A DNA stretch of 15,432 nt from Muribaculaceae bacterium (GTDB taxonomy: Bacteria > Bacteroidota > Bacteroidia > Bacteroidales > Muribaculaceae): NCBI GenBank assembly GCA_009775535.1, contig VSPW01000255.1:1-15432 (forward strand), in the 5' to 3' direction. Positions 1 through 6,348 of this stretch are shown in pieces. A program made the translations under genes and the position numbers. The notes below the pieces were generated by a model. The model saw only the letters and a list, made by a program, of their open reading frames with translations. It was not told where the DNA came from and did not search any database. Positions within the stretch are counted from its first letter, which is position 1; the number at the start of each line of letters is the position of its first letter.

Positions 1-574
1 CCTTGATGATCTCGGGAATGTCCTCGCGGCCAGGGATGTGCAGGAATTTACCTGCCTTGATTGTCTCATCCCATTCAATCCAGGGATACTTGCTGTGGTT
101 GAAACCTGCGAGTGCGTCAGAGATAACTTCAAGGGATTTTGAACGTTCACGCACACCAACGATATCGCCAGGCTTCACTTCGTATGAAGCGATGTTGACT
201 ACACTGCCGTTCACTGTGATGTGACGGTGAAGAACAAGCTGACGGGCAGCTGCGCGTGTAGGCGCGATGCCGAGACGGTACACAACGTTGTCGAGACGTG
301 ATTCCAAAAGCTGTAGAAGTATCTCACCGGTGATACCTTTAAGGCGTGATGCCTTTGCGAAAAGGTTACGGAACTGCTTCTCAAGAACGCCATATGTATA
401 TTTAGCCTTCTGCTTCTCGCGGAGCTGCATGCCGTACTCTGAAGTTTTACGGCGCTTGTTCTGACCATGCTGGCCCGGGGGGAAATTCTTCTTGGCAAGG
501 ACTTTGTCTTCGCCGAAAATAGGCTCGCCGAATTTACGTGCGATTTTTGATTTAGGACCTGTGTATCTAGCCAT
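1..574 (-). CDS. rpsD: 30S ribosomal protein S4 (uS4), 3' end cut by window edge
   Basis: Primary 16S rRNA-binding protein that nucleates assembly of the 30S body. Reading from the ATG at 574-572 gives 191 codons up to the window edge; the family is usually about 201 residues here, so only the last ten or so are missing. The start MARYTGPKSKIARKFG and the GQHGQ stretch near residues 34-38 are typical of S4. The RNA-binding S4 domain lies at about residues 90-155 (SRLDNVVYRLG, then HITVNG and VKPGDIVGV). No N-terminal cysteine cluster is present, so this is the zinc-free form. Unlike its neighbours it is separated from the upstream gene rpsK by 289 bp, which suggests its own leader or regulation. 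S4 is a known autoregulator in E. coli and Bacillus; whether that holds here is an inference. Confidence 0.97.
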   Translation of the reverse strand, partial: MARYTGPKSKIARKFGEPIFGEDKVLAKKNFPPGQHGQNKRRKTSEYGMQLREKQKAKYTYGVLEKQFRNLFAKASRLKGITGEILLQLLESRLDNVVYRLGIAPTRAAARQLVLHRHITVNGSVVNIASYEVKPGDIVGVRERSKSLEVISDALAGFNHSKYPWIEWDETIKAGKFLHIPGREDIPEIIK

Positions 575-863
575 TTTAGTTTATTTGCTTGATTGGTTGG
601 TTAGGTTCGATCCCTGTCGGACGGGGCAGGATGTCATTAGCGCAGCCGCGATTATAGAGAGGTGACTAATATATATAATCTATTCGCATCGGGCATCCTG
701 GTTTTCCCGGTTCAGTTTGTTTTGCCTATGGCCTGTAACGTCCGGACAAGGGGCGACCTAAAAAGAAAAAAAGTAAAATTGAGGAGACGGTTTACTAAAA
801 GAAAGATTGTCGGAGCTGGCAGACACCCTCACTATACACTAGCCAGGATGCCAAACCAGGGTA
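575..863 (-). other. 289-bp rpsK-rpsD intergenic region, candidate rpsD leader
   Basis: By far the longest non-coding stretch in the window; other gaps are 5-96 bp. On the transcribed minus strand it begins just after the rpsK stop and ends at the rpsD ATG. It contains a pyrimidine-rich tract (about 757-780, complement of an A-rich run), an 8-bp palindrome GTCCGGAC at about 740-747, a 10-bp perfect inverted repeat with a 141-nt spacer, and an A/T-rich final 25 nt before rpsD. No TAnnTTTG promoter element and no hairpin followed by a U-run were seen. A small open frame on the plus strand (662-916) overlaps the rpsK end and looks unlike any known protein. The most likely role is an untranslated leader, possibly a binding site for S4; this is inferred from position only. 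Confidence 0.5.
692..852 (-). repeat. 10-bp perfect inverted repeat flanking a 141-nt spacer
   Basis: The plus strand has GGCATCCTGG at 692-701 and its exact reverse complement CCAGGATGCC at 843-852. In the minus-strand transcript these could pair into a closing stem around most of the rpsK-rpsD leader. A 10-bp perfect pair is expected only about 0.04 times by chance in 289 bp, so it is suggestive but not proven. Confidence 0.45.
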
Positions 864-1253
864 TTATACTCTTCTTCTCTTGGGAGGACGGCATCCGTTG
901 TGCGGCAGCGGAGTGACATCAATTATCTCCGTCACTTCTATACCTGCACCATGAATGGTACGGATAGCGGATTCACGGCCGTTACCTGGACCCTTGACAT
1001 AAGCCTTCACCTTACGGAGGCCCAAGTCGTAGGCTATCTTGGCGCAATCCTGCGCTGCCATCTGTGCTGCATACGGAGTGTTCTTCTTTGAACCACGGAA
1101 GCCCATCTTACCGGCAGACGACCAGGATATTACTTGGCCTTCGCTGTTTGCTAGGCACACGATGATGTTGTTGAAAGATGAGTGAACGTGAAGCTGGCCA
1201 TCAGCGCCAACCTTGACGTTTCTCTTCTTTGCTGCGACTGTTTTCTTTGCCAT
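864..1253 (-). CDS. rpsK: 30S ribosomal protein S11 (uS11)
   Basis: Platform protein of the 30S subunit that contacts 16S rRNA near the mRNA exit channel and the E site. The 129-residue product matches the normal family length. Recognisable motifs are the HVHSSFNNIIV strand at about 22-32, WSSAGKMGFRGSKKNTPYAAQ at 44-64 (the rRNA-binding loop), VKGPGNGRESAIR at 86-98, and the conserved C-terminal tail DVTPLPHNGCRPPKRRRV. It starts 9 bp after the rpsM stop with no Shine-Dalgarno sequence, so it is very probably cotranscribed with rpsM. It is followed by an unusually long gap before rpsD. Confidence 0.98.
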   Translation of the reverse strand: MAKKTVAAKKRNVKVGADGQLHVHSSFNNIIVCLANSEGQVISWSSAGKMGFRGSKKNTPYAAQMAAQDCAKIAYDLGLRKVKAYVKGPGNGRESAIRTIHGAGIEVTEIIDVTPLPHNGCRPPKRRRV

Positions 1254-1262
1254 AGTTTAATT

Positions 1263-1643
1263 TTATTTAGTAGCTTTCTTCTTGTTAGCAACGGTTTTCT
1301 TGCGGCCCTTGCGGGTACGGGCATTGTTCTTTGTAGACTGGCCGCGCACCGGGAGGCCGATACGGTGACGAACGCCACGGTAGCAACCGATGTCCATGAG
1401 ACGCTTGATGTTGAGCTGAATCTCGCTACGGAGGTCGCCCTCTACCTTATGGTCGGCGGCGATCACCTCGCGGACTTTTGCTGCCTGCGCATCGGTCCAG
1501 TCTTTGACCTTGATGTTTACGTCGATTCCAGCTTTGCTAAGGATAGACTTGGCTGCGCTGCGACCGATGCCGAAGATATAAGTCAAGGCGATTTCACCTC
1601 TCTTGTTCTGGGGGAGGTCAACTCCCACGATTCTTACTGCCAT
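1263..1643 (-). CDS. rpsM: 30S ribosomal protein S13 (uS13)
   Basis: Head protein of the 30S subunit; it forms bridges to the 50S and its C-terminal tail reaches the P-site tRNA. The 126-residue protein begins MAVRIVGVDLPQNKRGEIALTYI, with the helix-two-turn-helix region (YIFGIGRSAAKSIL, about 22-36), the rRNA-binding stretch GCYRGVRHRIGLPVRGQ at about 86-102 and a very lysine-rich tail. It is the first gene of the alpha block. Its 49-bp upstream gap holds a Bacteroidota-type promoter element, so it probably starts a transcript of its own in addition to readthrough from spc. No Shine-Dalgarno sequence is present. Confidence 0.98.
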   Translation of the reverse strand: MAVRIVGVDLPQNKRGEIALTYIFGIGRSAAKSILSKAGIDVNIKVKDWTDAQAAKVREVIAADHKVEGDLRSEIQLNIKRLMDIGCYRGVRHRIGLPVRGQSTKNNARTRKGRKKTVANKKKATK

Positions 1644-1673
1644 ATTTGAAAATTGACTTTAATTTTTTGTGAG

Positions 1674-1683
1674 TGCAAAGTTA
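1674..1683 (-). promoter_or_regulatory. Candidate -7 promoter element upstream of rpsM
   Basis: Read on the minus strand, the rpmJ-rpsM gap contains TAACTTTGCA. It fits the primary sigma factor -7 consensus TAnnTTTG known from Bacteroidota and lies 30 nt before the rpsM start, so transcription would begin roughly 20-30 nt upstream of the ATG. The expected -33 TTTG about 19-21 nt further upstream (inside the end of rpmJ) is not evident, so support rests on one element and its position. It is the only such match found in an intergenic gap of the window. Confidence 0.5.
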
Positions 1684-1692
1684 CAAAAAATA

Positions 1693-1809
1693 TTATCCTT
1701 GACGTTGTTTATACTTAGGATTCTTTTTGTTAATCACGTAAAGACGACCCTTACGGCGGACAATCTTCGAGTCCGGGGTACGTTTTTTGACTGAGGCTCT
1801 AACTTTCAT
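1693..1809 (-). CDS. rpmJ: 50S ribosomal protein L36 (bL36), zinc-free form
   Basis: Small 38-residue large-subunit protein that braces 23S rRNA near the base of the L7/L12 stalk. It reads MKVRASVKKRTPDSKIVR at the start and ends NPKYKQRQG, matching the family end to end. The canonical protein holds one zinc through C11, C14, C27 and H33. Here these positions are T, S, N and Y, so no metal site remains (the C-minus type). It sits 35 bp after infA and 49 bp before rpsM, as in the map-infA-rpmJ-rpsM order of many bacteria. The gene is short and easily missed, but sequence and context leave little doubt. Confidence 0.97.
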   Translation of the reverse strand: MKVRASVKKRTPDSKIVRRKGRLYVINKKNPKYKQRQG

Positions 1810-1844
1810 ATCTTTTAGTGTTTGATTTTCTGGTGGGATGTAGA

Positions 1845-2063
1845 TTATTTGTAGCGGAAAGCGATACGGCCTTTGGAAAGGTCGTACGGTGACATTTCCA
1901 CCCGCACTTTGTCTCCGGGTAGGATCTTGATGTAGTGCATGCGCATCTTGCCCGAGATATGTGCTATGATGGGATGACCGTTCTCAAGTTCCACGCGGAA
2001 CATTGCGTTTGATAGGGCTTCTACTATTACGCCGTCTTGTTCGATTGCTGTCTGTTTTGCCAT
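1845..2063 (-). CDS. infA: Translation initiation factor IF-1
   Basis: Single OB-fold protein that occupies the 30S A site during initiation and assists IF-2 and IF-3. The 72-residue length is standard. The motifs MAKQTAIEQDGVIVEAL, FRVELENGH, AHISGKMRMHYIKILPGD and the end SKGRIAFRYK are all characteristic of IF-1. It begins 8 bp after the map stop and is probably translated from the same message. No Shine-Dalgarno sequence; the leader is A/T-rich. Confidence 0.98.
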   Translation of the reverse strand: MAKQTAIEQDGVIVEALSNAMFRVELENGHPIIAHISGKMRMHYIKILPGDKVRVEMSPYDLSKGRIAFRYK

Positions 2064-2071
2064 ATTGAAAT

Positions 2072-2854
2072 TTAAATGAATTTATCTTTTAGGACGTCTT
2101 TGATATAGTCGAATGTTGTCAGGATATCGGTCTTTCCCCCTATAACAGCCACCGTATGCTCGTAATGTGCAGACGGCTTGCGGTCACGCGTCCGGCAAGT
2201 CCATCCATCCTGTTCTATGACTATATTGCGGGAACCCATATTGATCATCGGCTCTATGCAGATGACCATGCCATTCCTGATCACCGGGCCTGTCCCACGG
2301 CGGCCATAGTTAGGTACTTCGGGATCTTCATGCATATCACGGCCAATGCCATGACCGCACATCTCCCTGACCACTGTATACCGGCGAGCCTCACAATAAG
2401 CCTGCACCGCATTCGCTATATCGCCAATGCGGTTGCCTTCGCGGCAAGCCTCGATCCCCACATACAATGACTCCTTCGTGGTGCGGAGGAGATCCATCAC
2501 ATCCGGGGCAATATCGCCTACTGCAAAGGTATAGCAAGAATCGCCCATGTAGCCATCCTTCTCCACTACGGTATCTATGCCAACAATATCACCCTCGCGG
2601 AGCGTATATGTGGACGGAAACCCGTGGACTACGGTCTCATTGACTTCAATACAAAGCGTCCCCGGAAAGCCGCCATAGCCAAGACAAGCCGGCTTTCCAC
2701 CATTGTCGCGGATAAATTCGCGAGCAATGGTGTCGAGCCGATGTGTCGTCACTCCGGGCTGTATCCAGCGTGCCACCTCACCAAGTGTCCTTGAAACAAG
2801 GTCGGCGGCGGGGCGCATCTGTTCAATCTGTTCCGGGGTTTTTAGATAAATCAT
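2072..2854 (-). CDS. map: Type I methionine aminopeptidase
   Basis: Dinuclear metalloprotease that removes the initiator methionine from nascent proteins at the ribosome exit. The 260-residue protein is a bare catalytic pita-bread domain without an N-terminal SH3-ligand or zinc extension. The five metal ligands are visible: D94 (GIDTVV), D105 (YMGDSC), H168 (CGHGIGR), E201 (CIEPMIN) and E232 (HYEHTV). The substrate-site His is H77 (ETVVHGFP). These correspond to E. coli D97, D108, H171, E204, E235 and H79. It lies 40 bp after secY and 8 bp before infA. The adk gene that often sits between secY and map in Gram-positive bacteria is absent. Confidence 0.98.
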   Translation of the reverse strand: MIYLKTPEQIEQMRPAADLVSRTLGEVARWIQPGVTTHRLDTIAREFIRDNGGKPACLGYGGFPGTLCIEVNETVVHGFPSTYTLREGDIVGIDTVVEKDGYMGDSCYTFAVGDIAPDVMDLLRTTKESLYVGIEACREGNRIGDIANAVQAYCEARRYTVVREMCGHGIGRDMHEDPEVPNYGRRGTGPVIRNGMVICIEPMINMGSRNIVIEQDGWTCRTRDRKPSAHYEHTVAVIGGKTDILTTFDYIKDVLKDKFI

Positions 2855-2894
2855 TAATGAATTTTTCTGTTAATAGCTTTGCTACCGTTCAAGT

Positions 2895-4223
2895 TTAATA
2901 GGCGCTGCCTGTTGTGCGGCCCTTTATTTTGCCTTCTTTCATAAGGCCATCGTAATGGTGCATCATCAGATGGGCTTCAATCTGCTGGAGGGTGTCAAGC
3001 ACGACACCAACCATGATCAGTAGTGAAGTGCCGCCGAAGAACTGCGCGAAGTTCTGGCTGATGCCGAACATGCGGGCAAAGGCGGGCAGAATCGCCACGA
3101 TGCCGAGGAAAATAGAACCGGGGAGGGTTATACGCGACATGACTGCGTCGATATACTCTGCGGTCTTCTTTCCCGGCTTAACACCTGGGATGAATCCGTT
3201 GTTGCGCTTCATATCATCGGCCATCTGGGTGGGACGCACCGTTATGGCTGTATAGAAATATGTGAACGCTACGATGAGGATGAAATAGACGAGATTGTAA
3301 CCAAAAGAGTTGATGTTGGTGAATGACGCCCAGAATCCTGTGCCGTCGGGATTGAAACCGGCGAACAGCAGAGGAATGAACATCAACGCCTGGGCGAAGA
3401 TGATGGGCATAACACCCGCAGCATTTACCTTCAGGGGTATGTACTGACGCGCGCCACCATACTGACGGTTGCCGACAATACGCTTCGCGTACTGAACGGG
3501 GATCTTGCGCGTGCCCTGCACAAGCATCACAGCTCCTACAGTAACAGCAAACAGGAGTATCACTTCTATAATGAACATCACAAGGCCGCCTTCTGTACCG
3601 GAGCTACCGGGAAGCCTGCTCGTGAACTCGTAAAGGATAGCCTGCGGAAGGCGGGCTATGATACCAACGAGGATTATGAAAGAGATACCGTTGCCGATAC
3701 CACGGTCCGTGATCCTCTCACCTAGCCACATGATAAACATGGAACCGGCGGCGAGGATTACAGTCAGGTATACTATATTCCAGAATCCCAGTGATATGCT
3801 GGCCTGATGCTGCAGGTTGGCAAGATAAGCAGGTGCCTGGAGTACGAGGATAAAGACTGTAAGGTAACGCGTATACTGGTTGAGCTTCTGGCGTCCGCTC
3901 TCGCCTTCCCTCTGCATCTTCTGGAATGAAGGGAGCACCATGCCGAGCAGCTGTATCACGATTGACGCTGTAATATATGGCATGATACCTAAGGCGAAAA
4001 TGGAAGCCTGCGAGAAGGCCCCACCCGAGAACATATCGAGAAGCTGCATCAGACCGCTCTTGTTCGTGAAGTTCGCGAGGTCTCTGATGGCTTCGGTAGA
4101 GATACCGGGCAACACCACATAACACCCCAACCGGTATATCAATACCAGAAAGAGTGTAATGAGGAGTCGCTTGCGGAGCTCTTCGATTGTCCAAATATTC
4201 TTTAATGTTTGTACGAATCTCAT
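2895..4223 (-). CDS. secY: Preprotein translocase subunit SecY
   Basis: Central pore subunit of the SecYEG channel in the inner membrane, moving unfolded proteins out of the cytoplasm and inserting membrane proteins. The 442 residues hold ten hydrophobic segments at roughly 20-40, 76-97, 119-138, 147-168, 178-198, 213-236, 266-290, 310-328, 368-386 and 396-415. Typical family signatures are MPYITASIVIQLL in segment 2 and GERITDRGIGNGIS (168-181) after segment 4; the large cytosolic loops are RKIPVQYAKR (about 239-248) and the loop containing GKKTAEYID (about 351-359). It starts 9 bp after rplO and is the last membrane-related gene of the spc block. Its placement couples export-channel supply to ribosome supply. 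Confidence 0.99.
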   Translation of the reverse strand: MRFVQTLKNIWTIEELRKRLLITLFLVLIYRLGCYVVLPGISTEAIRDLANFTNKSGLMQLLDMFSGGAFSQASIFALGIMPYITASIVIQLLGMVLPSFQKMQREGESGRQKLNQYTRYLTVFILVLQAPAYLANLQHQASISLGFWNIVYLTVILAAGSMFIMWLGERITDRGIGNGISFIILVGIIARLPQAILYEFTSRLPGSSGTEGGLVMFIIEVILLFAVTVGAVMLVQGTRKIPVQYAKRIVGNRQYGGARQYIPLKVNAAGVMPIIFAQALMFIPLLFAGFNPDGTGFWASFTNINSFGYNLVYFILIVAFTYFYTAITVRPTQMADDMKRNNGFIPGVKPGKKTAEYIDAVMSRITLPGSIFLGIVAILPAFARMFGISQNFAQFFGGTSLLIMVGVVLDTLQQIEAHLMMHHYDGLMKEGKIKGRTTGSAY

Positions 4224-4232
4224 GAGGAGTGC

Positions 4233-4679
4233 CTAGACTTTGTTGATAGAACCACCAGCCGCTTCGATAGCCTGCTGGGCTGCTGCAGAGAAAGCATTCG
4301 CTTCCACAGCGACAGCACGGTTGATAGCGCCGTTAGCAAGAATCTTTACGAGCTGGCGGCGGCTGATGAAGCCTGCAGCACGGAGTTCCTCGATCCCGAC
4401 CTTATCAAGATTCTTGGCAGTAGCCAGGGCGTCAATAACATCCAGGTTGATTGCCTTATATTCGACACGGTTGATGTTCTTGAAGCCAAACTTGGGAAGA
4501 CGGCGCTGAAGCGGCATCTGACCGCCTTCAAAACCGATCTTGCGAGAGTAGCCTGAGCGAGATTTCGCACCCTTGTGGCCACGGGTAGAAGTTCCACCCT
4601 TGCCCGAACCAGGACCGCGGCCGACACGAGTCTTGGACTTTGTTGAACCTGCGGCGGGACGTATGTTACTTAATTCCAT
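4233..4679 (-). CDS. rplO: 50S ribosomal protein L15 (uL15)
   Basis: Late-assembling large-subunit protein threaded through 23S rRNA. The 148-residue product has the characteristic glycine- and basic-rich extended N-terminus (VGRGPGSGKGGTSTRGHKG, about 19-37), then GFEGGQMPLQRRLPKFGF at about 49-66 and a globular C-terminal domain ending in the helical AAAQQAIEAAGG stretch. Length and motifs match the family. It is 17 bp after rpmD and 9 bp before secY, the usual spc order. Confidence 0.98.
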   Translation of the reverse strand: MELSNIRPAAGSTKSKTRVGRGPGSGKGGTSTRGHKGAKSRSGYSRKIGFEGGQMPLQRRLPKFGFKNINRVEYKAINLDVIDALATAKNLDKVGIEELRAAGFISRRQLVKILANGAINRAVAVEANAFSAAAQQAIEAAGGSINKV

Positions 4680-4696
4680 AGTCTGAAATGTTTTTA

Positions 4697-4876
4697 TTAA
4701 GCGTTAGTCACTTCTACCAGGTGACGTACTTTGTTTACCATACCCATCACGGAAGGATTGTCCTCATGGACAACCACGTGATTCATTTTCTTAAGGCCGA
4801 GGGCGTCGAGAGTGCGCTTCTGCACTGCCGGACAGTTGATGCGGCTCTTTATTTGCTTGATTTTAATCTGTGCCAT
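4697..4876 (-). CDS. rpmD: 50S ribosomal protein L30 (uL30)
   Basis: Small 59-residue large-subunit protein. The reading frame starts at the ATG at 4876-4874 and ends in TAA at 4697. It begins MAQIKIKQIKSRINCPAVQK and contains TLDALGLKKMNHVVVHEDNP followed by MGMVNKVRHLVEV, the family's two recognisable blocks. The length is typical of the short bacterial form. It sits between rpsE (12 bp) and rplO (17 bp), exactly where rpmD is expected. It is short but certain from sequence and context. Confidence 0.97.
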   Translation of the reverse strand: MAQIKIKQIKSRINCPAVQKRTLDALGLKKMNHVVVHEDNPSVMGMVNKVRHLVEVTNA

Positions 4877-4888
4877 TGTTTTGGATTT

Positions 4889-5407
4889 TTAGCCTTTGAA
4901 CACTTTCTCTACCGAGATGCCACGGTTCTGGGCCACCTGTGCAGGCGAGCGCAATTCACCGAGGGCCTCGATTGTGGCCTTGACAAGATTGTGGGGGTTG
5001 GAAGATCCCTTGCTCTTGGCAAGCACGTCGGTAATGCCGACGCTTTCCAATACCGCACGCATAGCACCACCGGCCTTCACACCAGTACCGTGCGATGCAG
5101 GCTTAAGGATTACGCGTGAGCCACCGAATTTTGCGGCCTGTTCGTGAGGGATCGTGCCTTTATGCACGGGGACCTTGATAAGATTTTTCTTTGCTGCCTC
5201 TACGCCTTTTGCGATAGCTGCCTGCACTTCGTTAGCCTTACCGAGACCCCAGCCAATGATGCCGTTTTCGTTACCTACCACAACTATGGCAGCAAAGGTG
5301 AATGTACGTCCACCCTTTGTAACTTTGGTAACACGGTTGATGGCAACAAGACGGTCCTTCAACTCTATGTCGTTGGTTGATTTTACTCTGTTGTTACGGA
5401 TTGCCAT
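4889..5407 (-). CDS. rpsE: 30S ribosomal protein S5 (uS5)
   Basis: 30S protein at the mRNA entry channel that affects decoding accuracy. The 172-residue product begins MAIRNNRVKSTNDIELKD. The N-terminal double-stranded-RNA-binding-like domain covers about 15-80, with the KVTKGG loop (28-33) where spectinomycin-resistance changes occur in other bacteria, then VVVGNENGIIGWGLGKA at 42-58. The C-terminal domain has PASHGTGVKAGGAMRAVLE and KSKGSSNPHNLVKAT. The wild-type-like loop shows no visible resistance change. It starts 6 bp after rplR. Confidence 0.98.
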   Translation of the reverse strand: MAIRNNRVKSTNDIELKDRLVAINRVTKVTKGGRTFTFAAIVVVGNENGIIGWGLGKANEVQAAIAKGVEAAKKNLIKVPVHKGTIPHEQAAKFGGSRVILKPASHGTGVKAGGAMRAVLESVGITDVLAKSKGSSNPHNLVKATIEALGELRSPAQVAQNRGISVEKVFKG

Positions 5408-5413
5408 ATCGGA

Positions 5414-5755
5414 TTAGAATTTAAGACCGCCTTTGCGGGCTGCATCGGCGAGTGATTTAACACGACCGTGGAAAAGGTATCCGTTACGGTCAAATACTAC
5501 TTCGTTAATTCCTGCCTCGAGAGCCTTCTGAGCAATCTTCTCGCCGACAGCGGCAGCGATTTCAGTCTTGGTGCCTTCCTCGATGCCTTTTGAAGATGCG
5601 GCAGCAAGCGTGCGGCCTGCGAGGTCATCGATAAGCTGGACGTAAATCTGCTTGTTAGAGCGGAACACCGTCATGCGGGGACGCTGAGCAGTCCCAGAGA
5701 TTTTACCGCGGATGCGGGTCTTAATCTTGTTTCTTCTTTCTATCTTGGAAAACAT
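5414..5755 (-). CDS. rplR: 50S ribosomal protein L18 (uL18)
   Basis: 5S rRNA-binding protein of the central protuberance, acting with L5. At 113 residues it has the standard bacterial length. It begins with a basic tail (MFSKIERRNKIKTRIRGKI), followed by RPRMTVFRSNKQIYVQLIDD at about 25-44 and the conserved end VVFDRNGYLFHGRVKSLADAARKGGLKF. It lies 16 bp after rplF and 6 bp before rpsE, as usual in spc. No Shine-Dalgarno sequence in the leader. Confidence 0.98.
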   Translation of the reverse strand: MFSKIERRNKIKTRIRGKISGTAQRPRMTVFRSNKQIYVQLIDDLAGRTLAAASSKGIEEGTKTEIAAAVGEKIAQKALEAGINEVVFDRNGYLFHGRVKSLADAARKGGLKF

Positions 5756-5771
5756 ATTGCGTCTAGTTTAT

Positions 5772-6329
5772 TTATTTGGCACCAGCCGATTTACCTGACT
5801 TGCGACGAATAATCTCGCCAACGAACTTGATACCCTTGCCCTTGTATGGTTCAGGCTTGCGGAGAGAACGGATCTTTGCACAAACCTGTCCGAGAAGCTG
5901 CTTGTCATCGCTTTCAAGGATGATAAGAGGGTTCTTGTTACGCTCGCTCTTTGCCTCTACCTTCACTTCCGGGGGAAGCTTGATGTAGATTGCATGCGAG
6001 AAACCGAGCGAAAGTTCCAGCACCTGTCCGGTGGCTGAGGCGCGGTAACCGACGCCGACGAGTTCCATTTCCTTACGGTAGCCTGTAGACACGCCGACAA
6101 CCATATTGTGGATGAGGGCACGGTATAGGCCATGCTGCGCACGGTGTTCACGGTCGTCTGACGGACGGGTCACATGTACGTGCCCATCTTCTACAGCGAC
6201 TGTAAGATCGGGGTTGACAGTCTGTGAAAGTGTGCCCTTGGGGCCCTTGACTGTAACTACGTTATCCTTGTCCACGGTGACTGTCACGCCAGCGGGGATC
6301 TCAATGGGAGCTTTACCTATTCTTGACAT
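5772..6329 (-). CDS. rplF: 50S ribosomal protein L6 (uL6)
   Basis: Large-subunit protein near the sarcin-ricin loop and factor-binding site. The 185-residue protein has the two repeated L6 folds, with MSRIGKAPIEIPAGV at the start and the C-terminal signature LRKPEPYKGKGI at about 156-167, followed by a basic tail. It begins 19 bp after the rpsH stop. It is the only gene in the window preceded by a full AGGAGG, placed 8 nt before the ATG; this fixes the start at 6329 and is unusual for this lineage. Confidence 0.98.
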   Translation of the reverse strand: MSRIGKAPIEIPAGVTVTVDKDNVVTVKGPKGTLSQTVNPDLTVAVEDGHVHVTRPSDDREHRAQHGLYRALIHNMVVGVSTGYRKEMELVGVGYRASATGQVLELSLGFSHAIYIKLPPEVKVEAKSERNKNPLIILESDDKQLLGQVCAKIRSLRKPEPYKGKGIKFVGEIIRRKSGKSAGAK

Positions 6330-6337
6330 ATCTGTAT

Positions 6338-6343
6338 CCTCCT
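6338..6343 (-). promoter_or_regulatory. Canonical Shine-Dalgarno sequence of rplF
   Basis: On the minus strand the rpsH-rplF gap reads TAGGAGGATACAGATATG. AGGAGG is spaced 8 nt from the rplF ATG, an ideal Shine-Dalgarno. Inspection of the other 27 complete starts in the window found none with a comparable non-coding match; the leaders are mostly A/T-rich instead. Confidence 0.75.
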
Positions 6344-6348
6344 ATCGA

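Noticed and set aside
806..826. tRNA D-arm-like stretch (GGAGCTGGCAGACACC) on the plus strand
   Set aside because: It lies downstream, not upstream, of the T-arm-like fragment, has no foldable anticodon arm after it and no matching acceptor strand; a split or permuted tRNA could not be assembled.
662..916. Plus-strand 84-residue open frame in the rpsK-rpsD gap
   Set aside because: It starts with GTG, overlaps the rpsK 3' end by about 50 bp on the opposite strand, has no ribosome-binding or promoter signal and resembles no family I know; probably a chance frame.
2522..2531. TACCTTTGCA on the minus strand inside map, resembling a -7 element
   Set aside because: It encodes conserved residues (Tyr-Thr-Phe-Ala) of the MetAP core and is 460 bp from the next start; most likely coincidence.
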